Assembly: GCF_003326675.1 (NCBI RefSeq)
Contig: NZ_JPWF01000006.1
Span: 62,001-126,000, forward strand
DNA: 64,000 bases
Direction of reading: 5' to 3'
From: Thalassospira profundimaris
Lineage (GTDB): Bacteria > Pseudomonadota > Alphaproteobacteria > Rhodospirillales > Thalassospiraceae
Below the pieces are notes generated by a model. It was given only the letters and a program-made list of their open reading frames with translations, was not told where the DNA came from and ran no database searches. The first letter of the stretch is position 1; the number at the start of each line of letters is the position of its first letter. The translations under genes and the position numbers were made by a program. This document shows positions 27,912-37,887 of this stretch, one piece after another.

Positions 27912-28880
27912 ATGACTGAACAGCCAAAATACACAGCCGGTTTTCGTGACCGGCTGTTTGACAAAGACCCGTTCCCCTTGGCGATCTGGTATCCGGCAGA
28001 ATTGCCGGAAACACCGGTACGTCACATGGGGGTGGCTTCAAGTGCTGCACGCAATGCGCCGTTTGCCGGTGACGGGGCCTTTCCGATTGTCATGTTTTCG
28101 CACGGTTCCGAAGGGCACCGGTTCAACCAATTCTGGCTGGCCGAATATCTTGCGCGACGCGGTTATATCGTCGCAGCCCCGCAGCATGAAGGTGACAATT
28201 ACCTTGATGCAACCGATGCACGGCAACTGACGATCATTGAGCGCCGTCCGCGCGAAATGCGGCTGGCGCTTGATCTGTTGCTCGATCATGCGGAAATTAC
28301 CTCCCACATCGACCCGGACCGGATTTATGCATTGGGGCATTCGGCCGGTGGTGCAACTGTTCTGAAACTGGCGGGGTGGGACTTTGATGCCAAGGCTTGG
28401 CAAAGCTATTGCGCGTTGAATGCCGATAGCGACAAGGTCATTTGCCAATATGCCCCGACCGATGATCATATTGACCGGCTTCATGCAACCAATGGCGGCC
28501 CGGTTGTATCGGAATATGATCCACGGATTTCTGCCGTCATTGCAATAACACCGGCATTTGGTGTGGCGGCAACCGATGACGGGCTGGCCGAAATGTCGGT
28601 GCCGATGTTGTTCGTCGAGGCCGAGACAGACGAAATTCTGCATGATCACGTCAATGCCGCACATTTTCGCAACCTGTTGCGCGGGCGGGCAAAATTCGTG
28701 AAGGTCAAAGGGGCGGGGCACTATTCATTCCTGCCCAAATGTACCCCCTATATCGCTGAAAACTTTGGCTATTTATGTCGCGATTTCGGCCGGGACCGGG
28801 ATGATATTCACCGCACTGTCGAACAAGTCATCCATGGCTTTCTCGAACGTGTGAAATCAGGTGAAATTCAGGGTCGCTAA
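27912..28880 (+). CDS. Dienelactone hydrolase-like alpha/beta hydrolase
   Basis: 322-residue alpha/beta hydrolase. The nucleophile elbow is 'YALGHSAGGATVL' near residue 145, the catalytic Asp/Glu lies near 'LFVEAETDEI', and the His in 'VKGAGHYSFL'. The N-terminal 'FPIVMFSHGSEGHRF' provides the oxyanion region. It resembles platelet-activating-factor acetylhydrolase/dienelactone hydrolase proteins. It stands between ispA and dxs, where many relatives have nothing, so it may be a later insertion. There is no signal peptide, so it is cytosolic. Substrate unknown. Confidence 0.82.
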   Translation: MTEQPKYTAGFRDRLFDKDPFPLAIWYPAELPETPVRHMGVASSAARNAPFAGDGAFPIVMFSHGSEGHRFNQFWLAEYLARRGYIVAAPQHEGDNYLDATDARQLTIIERRPREMRLALDLLLDHAEITSHIDPDRIYALGHSAGGATVLKLAGWDFDAKAWQSYCALNADSDKVICQYAPTDDHIDRLHATNGGPVVSEYDPRISAVIAITPAFGVAATDDGLAEMSVPMLFVEAETDEILHDHVNAAHFRNLLRGRAKFVKVKGAGHYSFLPKCTPYIAENFGYLCRDFGRDRDDIHRTVEQVIHGFLERVKSGEIQGR

Positions 28881-28981
28881 ATCGATTGAACCCCGCTATT
28901 TTACGCAGCTTGCAACATGGGCCTGGAAACGTCACTTTGTTGTAATCTACGCCTTATAAAAAATTGAAAATCGAGATCGGT

Positions 28982-30901
28982 ATGAGCACGACCTCCAAGA
29001 CACCGCTATTGGATACCATTAACACCCCTGACGAGCTGCGCCAGTTGCAGCCTGCCCAAATGCGGCAGGTGGCCGATGAATTGCGCGCCGAGGTGATTGA
29101 TGCAGTATCTGTAACCGGCGGACACCTTGGTGCAGGCCTTGGCGTGGTCGAGCTGACCGTTGCGATCCATTACCTGTTTGATACGCCCTATGATCGTGTG
29201 ATCTGGGATGTTGGTCATCAGTGCTATCCCCATAAAATTCTGACCGGGCGTCGTGACCGTATCCGTACACTCCGTCAGGGTGGTGGGTTGTCGGGTTTCA
29301 CCAAACGGTCTGAATCCGAATATGATCCGTTTGGTGCCGGTCACAGCTCTACCTCGATCTCAGCCGGTCTTGGGATGGCGGTTGCCAACCAGCTTTCCGA
29401 GGACAAGCGCAAGAACGTGATTGCCGTGATCGGCGATGGTTCGATGAGTGCGGGTATGGCCTATGAGGCGATGAACAATGCCGCTGCCACGGATCAGCGT
29501 TTGATCGTGATCCTGAATGACAACGACATGTCGATTGCCCCGCCGGTGGGCTCCATGTCGGGCTATCTGTCGCGCCTGATTTCGGGCAAGGGATATCAAG
29601 GCCTGCGTAATGCGGCCAAAGGCCTGACCAAGCATTTGCCGCGTCAGATCGAAGAAGCAGCGCGCAAGCTCGAAGAATATACCCGTGGCATGGTTACGGG
29701 CGGCACTCTGTTTGAAGAAATGGGCTTTTTCTATGTTGGGCCGATTGACGGTCACAACATGGATCACCTGTTGCCGGTTCTGAAAAACGTCCGCGATGCC
29801 GATGTTGATGGCCCGATCCTGATCCATGCGGTTACGCAGAAAGGCAAGGGTTATGGCCCGGCTGAAAGTGCGGCGGACAAATATCACGGCGTTGCCAAGT
29901 TTGACGTCGTCACCGGTAAACAGGCCAAGCCAACCCCGAATGCGCCCAGCTACACCAAAGTGTATGGCGAAACGCTGGTCAAGCTGGCCGAGAAGGACGA
30001 AAAAGTCGCGGCAATCACTGCTGCCATGCCATCGGGCACGGGCGTGAATATCTTTGCCGATCATTTCCCGGATCGTGCGTTTGACGTTGGCATTGCCGAA
30101 CAGCATGCCGTGACCTTTGCCGCCGGGATGGCCTGCGAAGGCTACAAGCCGTTCTGCACGCTGTATTCAACCTTCCTTCAGCGCGGTTATGACCAGGTTG
30201 TCCATGATGTCGCGATTCAGAACCTTCCGGTTCGTTTTGCCATGGACCGTGCCGGTCTGGTCGGGGCCGATGGCGCGACCCATGCCGGGGCATATGACAT
30301 TGCCTTCCTTGGTTGCCTGCCGAACTTCGTTTTGATGGCTGCGGCGGACGAGGCGGAGCTTGTGCATATGACCACGACCGCATGGGCGATTGATGATCGT
30401 CCCAGCGCGTTCCGCTATCCGCGTGGCGAAGGTGTTGGCGTTGAAATGCCGGCCGAAGGCCAGGTTCTTGAAATCGGCAAGGGCCGCATTCTTCGCGAAG
30501 GTGGCAAGATCGCCATTCTGTCTTATGGAACCCGTTTGGCCGAGGCGCTTTTGGCGGCCGAAGATCTGGCTGCACGTGGTCTTCCGGCGACTGTAGCCGA
30601 TGCCCGCTTTGCCAAGCCGCTTGATCATCAACTGATCGCTGATCTGGCGCGCAACCACGAAGTCCTGATCACCATCGAAGAAGGATCGATCAACGGTTTC
30701 GGGGCGATGGTGTTGCAGCATATGGCGGGACAGGGCCTGCTCGATAACGGTCTTAAAATCCGTACCATGGCACTGCCTGATACGCTGATTGATCACGACA
30801 AGCCGGAAATTCAGTATCAGAAGGCTGGCCTTGATGCTGCTGCCATCGTCAAAACCGCGCTTGGCGCGCTTGGCATGAGTGAAAGCAAGGCTCGCGCCTG
30901 A
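28982..30901 (+). CDS. dxs: 1-deoxy-D-xylulose-5-phosphate synthase
   Basis: 639-residue thiamine-diphosphate enzyme that starts the MEP isoprenoid pathway from pyruvate and glyceraldehyde-3-phosphate. Seen: '[14 protein letters not shown]', the ThDP motif '[16 protein letters not shown]', the second-domain '[10 protein letters not shown]' with its catalytic Glu, and the C-terminal transketolase domain. ATG 28982 is used; an in-frame TTG six codons earlier is unlikely. Together with ispA it covers the ends of the route to farnesyl diphosphate. In many alphaproteobacteria tlyA follows directly; here it is 9 kb away. Confidence 0.96.
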   Translation: MSTTSKTPLLDTINTPDELRQLQPAQMRQVADELRAEVIDAVSVTGGHLGAGLGVVELTVAIHYLFDTPYDRVIWDVGHQCYPHKILTGRRDRIRTLRQGGGLSGFTKRSESEYDPFGAGHSSTSISAGLGMAVANQLSEDKRKNVIAVIGDGSMSAGMAYEAMNNAAATDQRLIVILNDNDMSIAPPVGSMSGYLSRLISGKGYQGLRNAAKGLTKHLPRQIEEAARKLEEYTRGMVTGGTLFEEMGFFYVGPIDGHNMDHLLPVLKNVRDADVDGPILIHAVTQKGKGYGPAESAADKYHGVAKFDVVTGKQAKPTPNAPSYTKVYGETLVKLAEKDEKVAAITAAMPSGTGVNIFADHFPDRAFDVGIAEQHAVTFAAGMACEGYKPFCTLYSTFLQRGYDQVVHDVAIQNLPVRFAMDRAGLVGADGATHAGAYDIAFLGCLPNFVLMAAADEAELVHMTTTAWAIDDRPSAFRYPRGEGVGVEMPAEGQVLEIGKGRILREGGKIAILSYGTRLAEALLAAEDLAARGLPATVADARFAKPLDHQLIADLARNHEVLITIEEGSINGFGAMVLQHMAGQGLLDNGLKIRTMALPDTLIDHDKPEIQYQKAGLDAAAIVKTALGALGMSESKARA

Positions 30902-30933
30902 TCGATCATCCCAAGATCAAAGCCAATATTCAA

Positions 30934-30964
30934 GCAGCGCAGAAGTATCTTCTGCGCTGCTTTT
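30934..30964 (+). terminator. Terminator after dxs
   Basis: A perfect 12-bp stem (GCAGCGCAGAAG with its complement) around TAT, followed by TTTTC. It ends the isoprenoid transcript. Confidence 0.88.
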
Positions 30965-30989
30965 CTGTGTGATCAGGATAGTCCGGCGG

Positions 30990-31730
30990 TTACTGCACCA
31001 ATTCGTCTGAGGGCTGATTTTCGATCAGATGCGGGGCATGTCCGGCTTTGAAAACCTGGTCGGCGCAAGATTTGCGATAATAGAACCCGCTTTCGGTTTC
31101 AAACATAACGGTGTCGGAAAACTCGACAGCTGATGCCGAGATATCAGGCATGGCATCAAGTGTGAGGTTATCGCCCTGCGCGTAATCAACCCGGTCCCCC
31201 AAAAGCATCTGGAATGCCTGATGGCGGGTTTCGACATAGACCGGTTTTATACCCGCACGCATAAGGCTTTCAATGTAAGGGCTTTGGACATTTGTCCGCA
31301 GAATCGCGATGCTGCTGCCGCCGAGTTCAGAAAGGCTGTTCCATCGAAACGGGGCAGTGTTCCCGGCGCGACGTTTGCGATAAAGCCCGATCTTGATGGT
31401 TTTATCGAGAAGACGGACAAAATAGGCGTCAATATCGTTGCTGTCGGCTGGATATGTTGACAGACACCAATGCCCGTTTGTCATGTTTTGTTTGGCACGG
31501 GCAGGGGGCAGGAATAGTGGTTTTATCCTGATCTTGAAATGGTCGTTAGCGTAGCTTGAAAGCAGTTCAAATATGATGCCGTAATTTTCAAGATCCTCAC
31601 CGAGTAACGGTGGGTATTCTATGGCGATGACATTGATGATGTCGGATTGATCTGTTTCATGTTCATGATCGGCCATCGCAAGGCCCGATTGCACCGTGAT
31701 CCCCAGCCCAATGATCAAAACCCGAAACAT
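30990..31730 (-). CDS. Periplasmic amino-acid-type substrate-binding protein (SBP_bac_3-like)
   Basis: 246-residue secreted binding protein. The ATG at 31730 has AGGAAAG just upstream and starts a signal peptide (MFRVLIIGLGITVQSGLAMA); the frame reaches 31904 but those residues are not secretory. The mature part has the two-lobed type II fold with 'LPPARAKQNMTNGHWC' and 'GDRVDYAQGDN'. No permease or ATPase gene accompanies it, which is typical for orphan sensors of the MltF/periplasmic family in marine bacteria. Ligand unknown. Confidence 0.75.
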   Translation of the reverse strand: MFRVLIIGLGITVQSGLAMADHEHETDQSDIINVIAIEYPPLLGEDLENYGIIFELLSSYANDHFKIRIKPLFLPPARAKQNMTNGHWCLSTYPADSNDIDAYFVRLLDKTIKIGLYRKRRAGNTAPFRWNSLSELGGSSIAILRTNVQSPYIESLMRAGIKPVYVETRHQAFQMLLGDRVDYAQGDNLTLDAMPDISASAVEFSDTVMFETESGFYYRKSCADQVFKAGHAPHLIENQPSDELVQ

Positions 31731-31933
31731 CGCTTTCCTGCATGCCACAGATGTGCGCGATGCAAGCAATGCAAGGAATAGACGGACAGGTGTCATTCTG
31801 GGCGTTTGCACAATGCATCCTGAAACGGAGTTGGCAAAGGTCACGGACGGGTTGCGAACGATAGAAGCACGATCAGCAGCCATTTGTGATGGATATGATC
31901 GCAAGACATTGGCTTTTCAACCAATCCCCCGTG

Positions 31934-32716
31934 TCACTCCGCATAAATCATCTTGTGGGTCATGCCGCCATCAACCCGGATGGTTTCGCCGGTCATGAAG
32001 CCGGATTTGGTGCCGTCCAAAAGGAAGCTTACCGCCTGTGCTATGTCGTCAGGCGTGCCGACCCGTCCAACCGGATGTTGTGATTTGTCGATGTCACGAT
32101 GGGATGGCATTTGGCGGTTTGTCGCTTTTTGCCAGTCACCGACTTCTATCCATCCCGGTGCAACGGCATTAACACGTACATCCCCGGCAAGACTGACGGC
32201 AAGCGCGTGTGTCAGTGCAACCACACCGCCCTTTGAAGCAGCGTAGGACTCGGTATTGGCTTCGGACTGGAAAGCACGGGTTGAGGTGATGTTGACAATC
32301 GCCCCCTTGGTGTGGCGCAAATGTTGGGTTGCATGTTTGGTGGCAAGGAATACGCCGCCAAGATTGACATTGAGTACACGCTGCCACTGATCCCAATCAA
32401 GATGTTCAATACCACCGGAATGCGGATTGGCGATCCCGGCATTATTCACAAGCCCGTCAATCCGGCCAAACCGGTCAATGGTTTGCTGAATGGCGAGTTT
32501 AATGTCGTCTTCGCAGGCAACGTCACCGGCAATAAACAGGGCGCGATCGCGCTGGGTATCGTCAAGGGCCTCAAAGGCCTCTGTCCCGGCGTCCTGATCA
32601 CGATCAAACAATGTCACCCGCCAACCGGCATCGAGAAGATGTTTGGAAATGCCAAGGCCCAAGCCCTGTGCGGCACCGGTGACAAAGGCGACAGGTTGGT
32701 CCGTTTCGCTGTTCAT
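31934..32716 (-). CDS. Classical SDR-family oxidoreductase
   Basis: 260-residue NAD(P)-dependent dehydrogenase. It has the TGxxxGxG motif in 'VTGAAQGLGLGI', 'NNAGI', the catalytic Ser in 'INITSTRAF' and 'YAASKGG'. Asp near residue 38 ('LFDRDQD') suggests NAD rather than NADP. It lies 200 bp beyond the malonate operon on the same strand, but a terminator separates them. Substrate cannot be inferred. Confidence 0.87.
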   Translation of the reverse strand: MNSETDQPVAFVTGAAQGLGLGISKHLLDAGWRVTLFDRDQDAGTEAFEALDDTQRDRALFIAGDVACEDDIKLAIQQTIDRFGRIDGLVNNAGIANPHSGGIEHLDWDQWQRVLNVNLGGVFLATKHATQHLRHTKGAIVNITSTRAFQSEANTESYAASKGGVVALTHALAVSLAGDVRVNAVAPGWIEVGDWQKATNRQMPSHRDIDKSQHPVGRVGTPDDIAQAVSFLLDGTKSGFMTGETIRVDGGMTHKMIYAE

Positions 32717-32825
32717 GGTCGTTCCGTATTTGAGTGTGGTGACGAATGGCGGTCGGAACCGCCAACCTCGCCAAAATGGGTTTGTTTGTCAGGGATTGCA
32801 ACGTTTGCAAAATTTGTGATGTGGA

Positions 32826-32859
32826 CAAAAAAATCCGGCCAGATCGGCTCTGACCGGAT
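32826..32859 (-). terminator. Terminator after matB
   Basis: Read on the - strand, an 11-bp stem (ATCCGGTCAGA against TCTGGCCGGAT, one T-G wobble) around five bases, followed by seven T. It closes the malonate operon. Confidence 0.88.
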
Positions 32860-32923
32860 AGTAGGGTCTATGACCCTTTGGGGGCGGCCCGTTAGGGCAG
32901 CGGGAGATACAAGCGACGTCGCA

Positions 32924-34450
32924 TCAAGCCGCAGGGGAGGTAAAGGTATCGGCATATTGCTTGCGCAATTCTGCCTTCTGGATTTTGCCCATCGTGTTGC
33001 GCGGCAATTCCTTGATGACCCAGATGCGCTTGGGCACCTTGAATTTCGCAAGCTTGTCCTGGGTCTTTTTGATGATGGCGTCGGTATCGGCCTGTCCACC
33101 TTTGGCTGCAACGATCACACCGGCAACGGCTTCGCCGAAGTCGGGGTGGGGCAGGCCAAAGATCGCGACTTCATCCACCTCGTCATATTCGGCAATGACT
33201 TCTTCGACTTCTTTCGGATAGACGTTGAAACCACCCGAAATAATCAGGTCCTTGTCGCGACCGACAATCGTGACATATCCGTCCTCACCAATGGTGGCGA
33301 GGTCACCTGTGATAAAGAAGCCGTCGGTCCGGAATTCCGACGCGGTTTTTTCCGGCATCTGCCAGTAGCCCTTGAAAACGTTCGGGCCACGGACCTCAAG
33401 AACGCCGATTTCACCAGCACCAAGAATATTGCCATCCTTGTCACACACCCGCGCTTCGATCCCCGGCAGGGTCGGACCAACCGCACCCGGACGACGTTCG
33501 CCATCAAGCGGGTTGGACGTGTTCATGCAGGTTTCAGTCATGCCGTAACGTTCAAGGATCTTGTGACCGGTACGTTCAAAGAACGCATCATGGGTTTCGG
33601 CCAAAAGCGGTGCCGAACCCGACACGAACAACCGCATGTTAGCGGTAACATCCTTGGTAAACTGCGGATGTGACAGCAGGCGGGTATAGAAGGTCGGAAC
33701 ACCCATCAGGACGGTTGATTGCGGCAGACGTTCAATCACGTCATCCGCATCAAATTTCGAAAGCAGGATCACCTTGCCACCATTCATCAGCATGATGTTG
33801 ATGGCAACAAACAGGCCATGCGTATGGAACAGCGGAAGCGCATGCAAAAGCGTATCGCCCGGCTTGAAGCCCCATGCGGAATGAAGCGTCTTGGCGTTTG
33901 ACCCAAGGTTATTGTGGGTAAGCATCGCACCCTTGGACCGGCCCGTGGTGCCAGATGTGTAAAGGATTGCTGCCACATCATCCTTGTCCGCAGGGACAAC
34001 CGTGGTGATCGGATCAACATTCGCGGCCTGATCATTCAGGCTGCCATCACCGTTCGCACCCAGCGACAGGACAGCACCAACATTGTTCTGTGCACCAAGT
34101 GCGGTGGCCGCATCAATATGGGCCGGGCGGCAGACAAAGACGCGTGGTGCGGCATCGCCAAGGAAATAGGCAATTTCATCACCGGTATAGGCAGTGTTCA
34201 GCGGAAGGTGAATGGCACCAAGCTGCAGGCAGGCAAGATAAAGCGCAATCACGTCGGACGATTTATCGACCTGTGCGGCAACGCGGTCACCCTTGACCAC
34301 GCCATGCGATGCCAGAACAGCGGCATAGCGTCCCGTGCGATCAAGCAACCAGGCAAAGCTGCGCTCCGTTCCGTCACGTTCAATCAGGAACGTGCGCGAT
34401 TTATCTGCCGGGAACCGGTCGAGAAAGGTTTGAAAAAGATTATCTGACAT
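32924..34450 (-). CDS. matB: Malonyl-CoA synthetase
   Basis: 508-residue acyl-CoA ligase of the ANL superfamily that activates malonate with ATP and CoA. It shows the P-loop 'YTSGTTGRSKGAMLTH', 'GYGMTET'-type motif as 'RYGMTETCMNTSNPL', and the catalytic Lys near the C-terminus in 'KELPRNTMGKIQK'. Malonate specificity is inferred from its place beside malonyl-CoA decarboxylase and the TRAP genes. The ATG at 34450 has AGGT upstream; an ATG two codons earlier is possible. Last gene of the operon. Confidence 0.92.
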   Translation of the reverse strand: MSDNLFQTFLDRFPADKSRTFLIERDGTERSFAWLLDRTGRYAAVLASHGVVKGDRVAAQVDKSSDVIALYLACLQLGAIHLPLNTAYTGDEIAYFLGDAAPRVFVCRPAHIDAATALGAQNNVGAVLSLGANGDGSLNDQAANVDPITTVVPADKDDVAAILYTSGTTGRSKGAMLTHNNLGSNAKTLHSAWGFKPGDTLLHALPLFHTHGLFVAINIMLMNGGKVILLSKFDADDVIERLPQSTVLMGVPTFYTRLLSHPQFTKDVTANMRLFVSGSAPLLAETHDAFFERTGHKILERYGMTETCMNTSNPLDGERRPGAVGPTLPGIEARVCDKDGNILGAGEIGVLEVRGPNVFKGYWQMPEKTASEFRTDGFFITGDLATIGEDGYVTIVGRDKDLIISGGFNVYPKEVEEVIAEYDEVDEVAIFGLPHPDFGEAVAGVIVAAKGGQADTDAIIKKTQDKLAKFKVPKRIWVIKELPRNTMGKIQKAELRKQYADTFTSPAA

Positions 34451-34462
34451 GGTCATACCTAC

Positions 34463-35779
34463 TTAAATACCGGCAAGCTGTGCGACGGATTTCGATGTTG
34501 CAATCTTGCCGTCATTCATCAGTGCTTCGTGATTTTTCTCAATATCGTCAAGGTGATAAGCATAATTGACCATCATGCTTCCTGCCTGGCGCAGTCCCTT
34601 GACTGATGTATCGCCCAACCAGTTCAACCGTTCAAGCTGTGCGCCGTTACCAAGATGGAACCGCGCCGTCGGGTCCAGTGGAGACTTTCCGCGCTTGCAG
34701 GTCGCAAGATAGGTTGCACACAGGGCCACAGTTGGCTTGCGCAGGGCTTCGACCTTGTCGGGATCATTGATCCAGTTATCGTCGCTAAGACCTTCAAGAA
34801 CCTGACCGGCAAGATCGGAATCGTCGGCCTTGCTTTTCTGGCGGGTCCGCAGCCAGCCCATAAAGCCCGGAATGGGGGACAGGGTTGCAAACTGTTTAAG
34901 TTGCGGGAATTCACGTTTAAGTTCTTCGACAACCTGTTTAATCAGGAAGTTGCCAAATGAAATCCCCTTCAGACCGGCCTGGCAGTTGCTGATCGAATAG
35001 AAGATCGCGGTCTTGGCCGTGTCGGGCGCCTTTTCATCGATTTCCGGTGCCAGAAGGGCCTGGACACTATCAGCCAACCCGTGAACAAGGGCGACCTCGA
35101 CAAAGATCAGCGGATCGTCAGGAATGGCCGGATGGAAGAAGGCAAAGCATTTGCGATCGGTCGCCAGGCGACGGCGCAAATCATCCCAGCCCTGAATTTC
35201 ATGCACCGCTTCATAGCGGATCAGCTTTTCAAGGATGGCTGCCGAGGTATCCCAGTCAATATGGCGCAGTTCAAGGAAGCCCCGGTTAAACCAGCTGGTC
35301 AGCAGATGCTGCATATCGGCATTCAGCGGTTCAAGATCGCGGTTGGTTTTCAGAAGGCCAATTAGGATTTCGCGCATGTCAACGATGGCCCGGGTCCCGC
35401 CCGGTGCCATGTTGATACGACGCAGAAGTTCCTGACGGGCGGGTTCGGATACTTGGGTCAGAGTTGCCAGATTGGTCTCGGACGGATCCTTGGCAAATGC
35501 ATCGGCGGCCTTGGTGACTTTGGCGCGATCCGCGCTGAAGTCATTTTGCATCATCTCGAAGAAACGCAAATGATCTTCGGTCGGCAGGTTTTCCCAAAGT
35601 CGGACAACTTCGCGGGCAACCGCGGTGCCACGGGCTTCGCCTTTTTGCGAGACGAGGTCCTTGCACATGGCACTGAGTTGCGTGAAGGAATCCTGCGGGG
35701 TGGAAATTGGCAGATCAAGCAATTCGCGACCGCGGTCCGCAATGCTTGAAATCCAGCTTCTGACAGAGATGCCTGACAT
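34463..35779 (-). CDS. matA: Malonyl-CoA decarboxylase
   Basis: 438-residue enzyme that converts malonyl-CoA to acetyl-CoA and CO2. The N-terminal helical oligomerisation domain (to about residue 140) is followed by the GNAT-like catalytic domain, with 'FFHPAIPDDPLIFVEVALVH', the catalytic Ser in 'FYSISNCQAGLKGISFGNFL' and a His near residue 390. Its ATG overlaps the stop of dctM (TAATG) and matB follows after 12 bp, so uptake, activation and decarboxylation are coupled. Confidence 0.95.
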   Translation of the reverse strand: MSGISVRSWISSIADRGRELLDLPISTPQDSFTQLSAMCKDLVSQKGEARGTAVAREVVRLWENLPTEDHLRFFEMMQNDFSADRAKVTKAADAFAKDPSETNLATLTQVSEPARQELLRRINMAPGGTRAIVDMREILIGLLKTNRDLEPLNADMQHLLTSWFNRGFLELRHIDWDTSAAILEKLIRYEAVHEIQGWDDLRRRLATDRKCFAFFHPAIPDDPLIFVEVALVHGLADSVQALLAPEIDEKAPDTAKTAIFYSISNCQAGLKGISFGNFLIKQVVEELKREFPQLKQFATLSPIPGFMGWLRTRQKSKADDSDLAGQVLEGLSDDNWINDPDKVEALRKPTVALCATYLATCKRGKSPLDPTARFHLGNGAQLERLNWLGDTSVKGLRQAGSMMVNYAYHLDDIEKNHEALMNDGKIATSKSVAQLAGI

Positions 35780-37095
35780 TAGCGTCCTCCGATTACCGTT
35801 TCAGGAAGCCAGGTGGCGATTTCAGGGAAGAAGCAAAGGATGATGATCGCGACAACCATGCAAAGAACATAGGGCATCGCACCTTTGAGGATCGTCTGCA
35901 AACGGATGTCCGGCGCAATGCCGTTAATGACATACAGGTTCAAACCAACCGGCGGGGTGATCAGGCCGATTTCCATATTGATGGTCAGGATGACCGCAAA
36001 CCAGTAGGGGTCAAAGCCGGCATTGACGATCACCGGAAGAAGGATCGGCGCACTCATCAGGATCACGGCAACCGGCGGCAGGAAGAAACCGCTGATAAGC
36101 AGGAACAGGTTGATGAAGCCCATCAGCACCCAGCGGTTCACCTCAAGGGCGGTAATCCACTGTGCAATTGACTGGGTGATGAAAAGTGACGACAGCATGT
36201 AGCTGAACAGACCGGCCGCACCGATGATCAGAAGGATCATCACCGACTCTTTGGTCGTGTCGCGCATGATGTGCCAAAGCTTGCTTGGCTGCCACATGCG
36301 ATAAATGATCATCGCGACAATCAGGCAGAACAATGCGCCGACGCCTGCTGTTTCCGAAGGTGTTGCAACACCACCGTAAAGGGCAAACAGAACCGCGCAA
36401 ATGATCACAATGAACGGCAGAACGCGCGGCAGAATTTCAAACTTTTCTTTCCAGCTATATGTCACAGATGCCAGTGCGACCGATGCGTTGCCCTGACGCC
36501 AGGTCGAATAAAGCGACCAGGCCATGAACAGGATTGTCAACATCAGGCCGGGCAGGAGACCGGCAAGGAACAGTCGCCCGATGGATGTGTCGGTCGAAAT
36601 ACCATAGACAATCATGGTGACACTTGGCGGGATCAGGATGCCAAGGGTACCGCCCGCTGCAATGGAACCGGCTGCAACCGAGCTTGGGAAGCCGCGTTCG
36701 CGCATTGCCGGGATACCCATTTTGCCGATGGCAGCACAGGTTGCCGGTGATGAGCCCGAAAGTGCCGAGAAGATCGCACATGCCCCCAGGTTGGAAATAA
36801 CCAATCCCCCCGGCACGCGCGTCAACCAGCGATCAAGCACGGAATACAGATCCCCGCCAGCCCGCGAGGATGCTACAACCGCACCCATCAGAATGAACAT
36901 CGGAATGGCGAGAACTTCAAAGCTTTCGAGTTTGGAAAACAGAATTTCAGGCAAAAGCGGCAGGGCGCTGGCGCCATCGAAAATCCAGATAAAGCCAACA
37001 CCAACCATTAAAAGACCGATGCCGACAGGAATACCGGAAAACAGAATAAGGGTCGTAACAATGCCAACCAGTGCGGCCAAAGTAAGCGGATCCAT
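35779..37095 (-). CDS. dctM: TRAP transporter large permease subunit (malonate)
   Basis: 438-residue inner-membrane protein with about 12 hydrophobic segments, the channel-forming subunit of a TRAP symporter. Family motifs 'GSSPATCAAIGKMGIPAM' and 'GGTLGILIPPSVTMIVYG' are present. By operon context it carries malonate or a related dicarboxylate with Na+ or H+, equivalent to MatM of rhizobia. It lies 12 bp downstream of the small permease gene and overlaps matA by one base. Confidence 0.95.
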   Translation of the reverse strand: MDPLTLAALVGIVTTLILFSGIPVGIGLLMVGVGFIWIFDGASALPLLPEILFSKLESFEVLAIPMFILMGAVVASSRAGGDLYSVLDRWLTRVPGGLVISNLGACAIFSALSGSSPATCAAIGKMGIPAMRERGFPSSVAAGSIAAGGTLGILIPPSVTMIVYGISTDTSIGRLFLAGLLPGLMLTILFMAWSLYSTWRQGNASVALASVTYSWKEKFEILPRVLPFIVIICAVLFALYGGVATPSETAGVGALFCLIVAMIIYRMWQPSKLWHIMRDTTKESVMILLIIGAAGLFSYMLSSLFITQSIAQWITALEVNRWVLMGFINLFLLISGFFLPPVAVILMSAPILLPVIVNAGFDPYWFAVILTINMEIGLITPPVGLNLYVINGIAPDIRLQTILKGAMPYVLCMVVAIIILCFFPEIATWLPETVIGGR

Positions 37096-37107
37096 AACGC
37101 CGGCTCC

Positions 37108-37806
37108 TTAAAACGGGTTGTCTTCGATATGGAAGGCTTTCGACCGGTTGGTCAGAAGGCACATCAGATCGGCGAGAAATTGCAGGAACAGCAGGCCAAA
37201 GCCGATTGGCAGCATCATGTAGGGCTTCCACAATGCAGCAGCCCAGATCGTCGGGGACTTCCAGCCACCCTGATAGGCTTCAACGACCAGTTCCGCGCCA
37301 TAAAAGGCAAACAGCGCGCTGATTGCCAGGCCACAGGCCAAAGTCGCAATTGCAAGAAGTTTGCGCGGGCCGCGCTTGAGATACATGGGCAGCAAATCGA
37401 CATTCACATGTCCGCGCAACAGCTGGACATAAGGCAGGCCGATCAGGGTTCCGCCGATCATCAGATAAATGACGGCTTCGGTTTGCCAGACCGTAGAAGA
37501 GTTGAGAATATAGCGAATGAGGACCATCTGGCAGATCAGCAGCATTGCAATGAAGAACATTGAAGCAGCCGCGATACCGCACGCCTTCGACAGCAGATGG
37601 ACAACATTGACGACATGATCAAGCGGGCCGCGCGGCGCCATGGGTGCCGGGCTCGCGCCATTGTTGCTGTTATCGGATTTCTCCGGCAGCGGCTCTACAT
37701 CTGGCGGCGGCGGGAAACTGTTATGGTTCGACCGGTTGCGCGGGCCGGTAGTGGCCTCATCAGGCAGGTCGATCGGAAGAGAACTGGGAAAAACTGCGTT
37801 CGCCAC
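37108..37806 (-). CDS. dctQ: TRAP transporter small permease subunit
   Basis: 232-residue inner-membrane protein with four membrane segments (from about residue 85), the partner of DctM. Its first 80 residues are an unusual cytosolic extension rich in Pro, Asn and Ser ('SFPPPPDVEPLPEKSD'), longer than in typical DctQ proteins. The GTG at 37806 is chosen because AGGAG stands seven bases upstream; a longer frame to 37827 has none. Confidence 0.88.
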   Translation of the reverse strand: MANAVFPSSLPIDLPDEATTGPRNRSNHNSFPPPPDVEPLPEKSDNSNNGASPAPMAPRGPLDHVVNVVHLLSKACGIAAASMFFIAMLLICQMVLIRYILNSSTVWQTEAVIYLMIGGTLIGLPYVQLLRGHVNVDLLPMYLKRGPRKLLAIATLACGLAISALFAFYGAELVVEAYQGGWKSPTIWAAALWKPYMMLPIGFGLLFLQFLADLMCLLTNRSKAFHIEDNPF

Positions 37807-37854
37807 GCTAGAGCTCCTGAAGATCAAGTTCGTCGTGAAAAGCGGGAAGGGTGT

Positions 37855-37879
37855 TGGCGCCGGGGAAATCCCGGCGCCA
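37855..37879 (-). promoter_or_regulatory. Intercistronic hairpin between dctP and dctQ
   Basis: A perfect 10-bp stem (TGGCGCCGGG with its complement) around GAAAT, eight bases after the dctP stop and without a T run. Such structures stabilise the upstream message, allowing a high ratio of binding protein to permease. Confidence 0.75.
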
Positions 37880-37887
37880 GGTCACCG

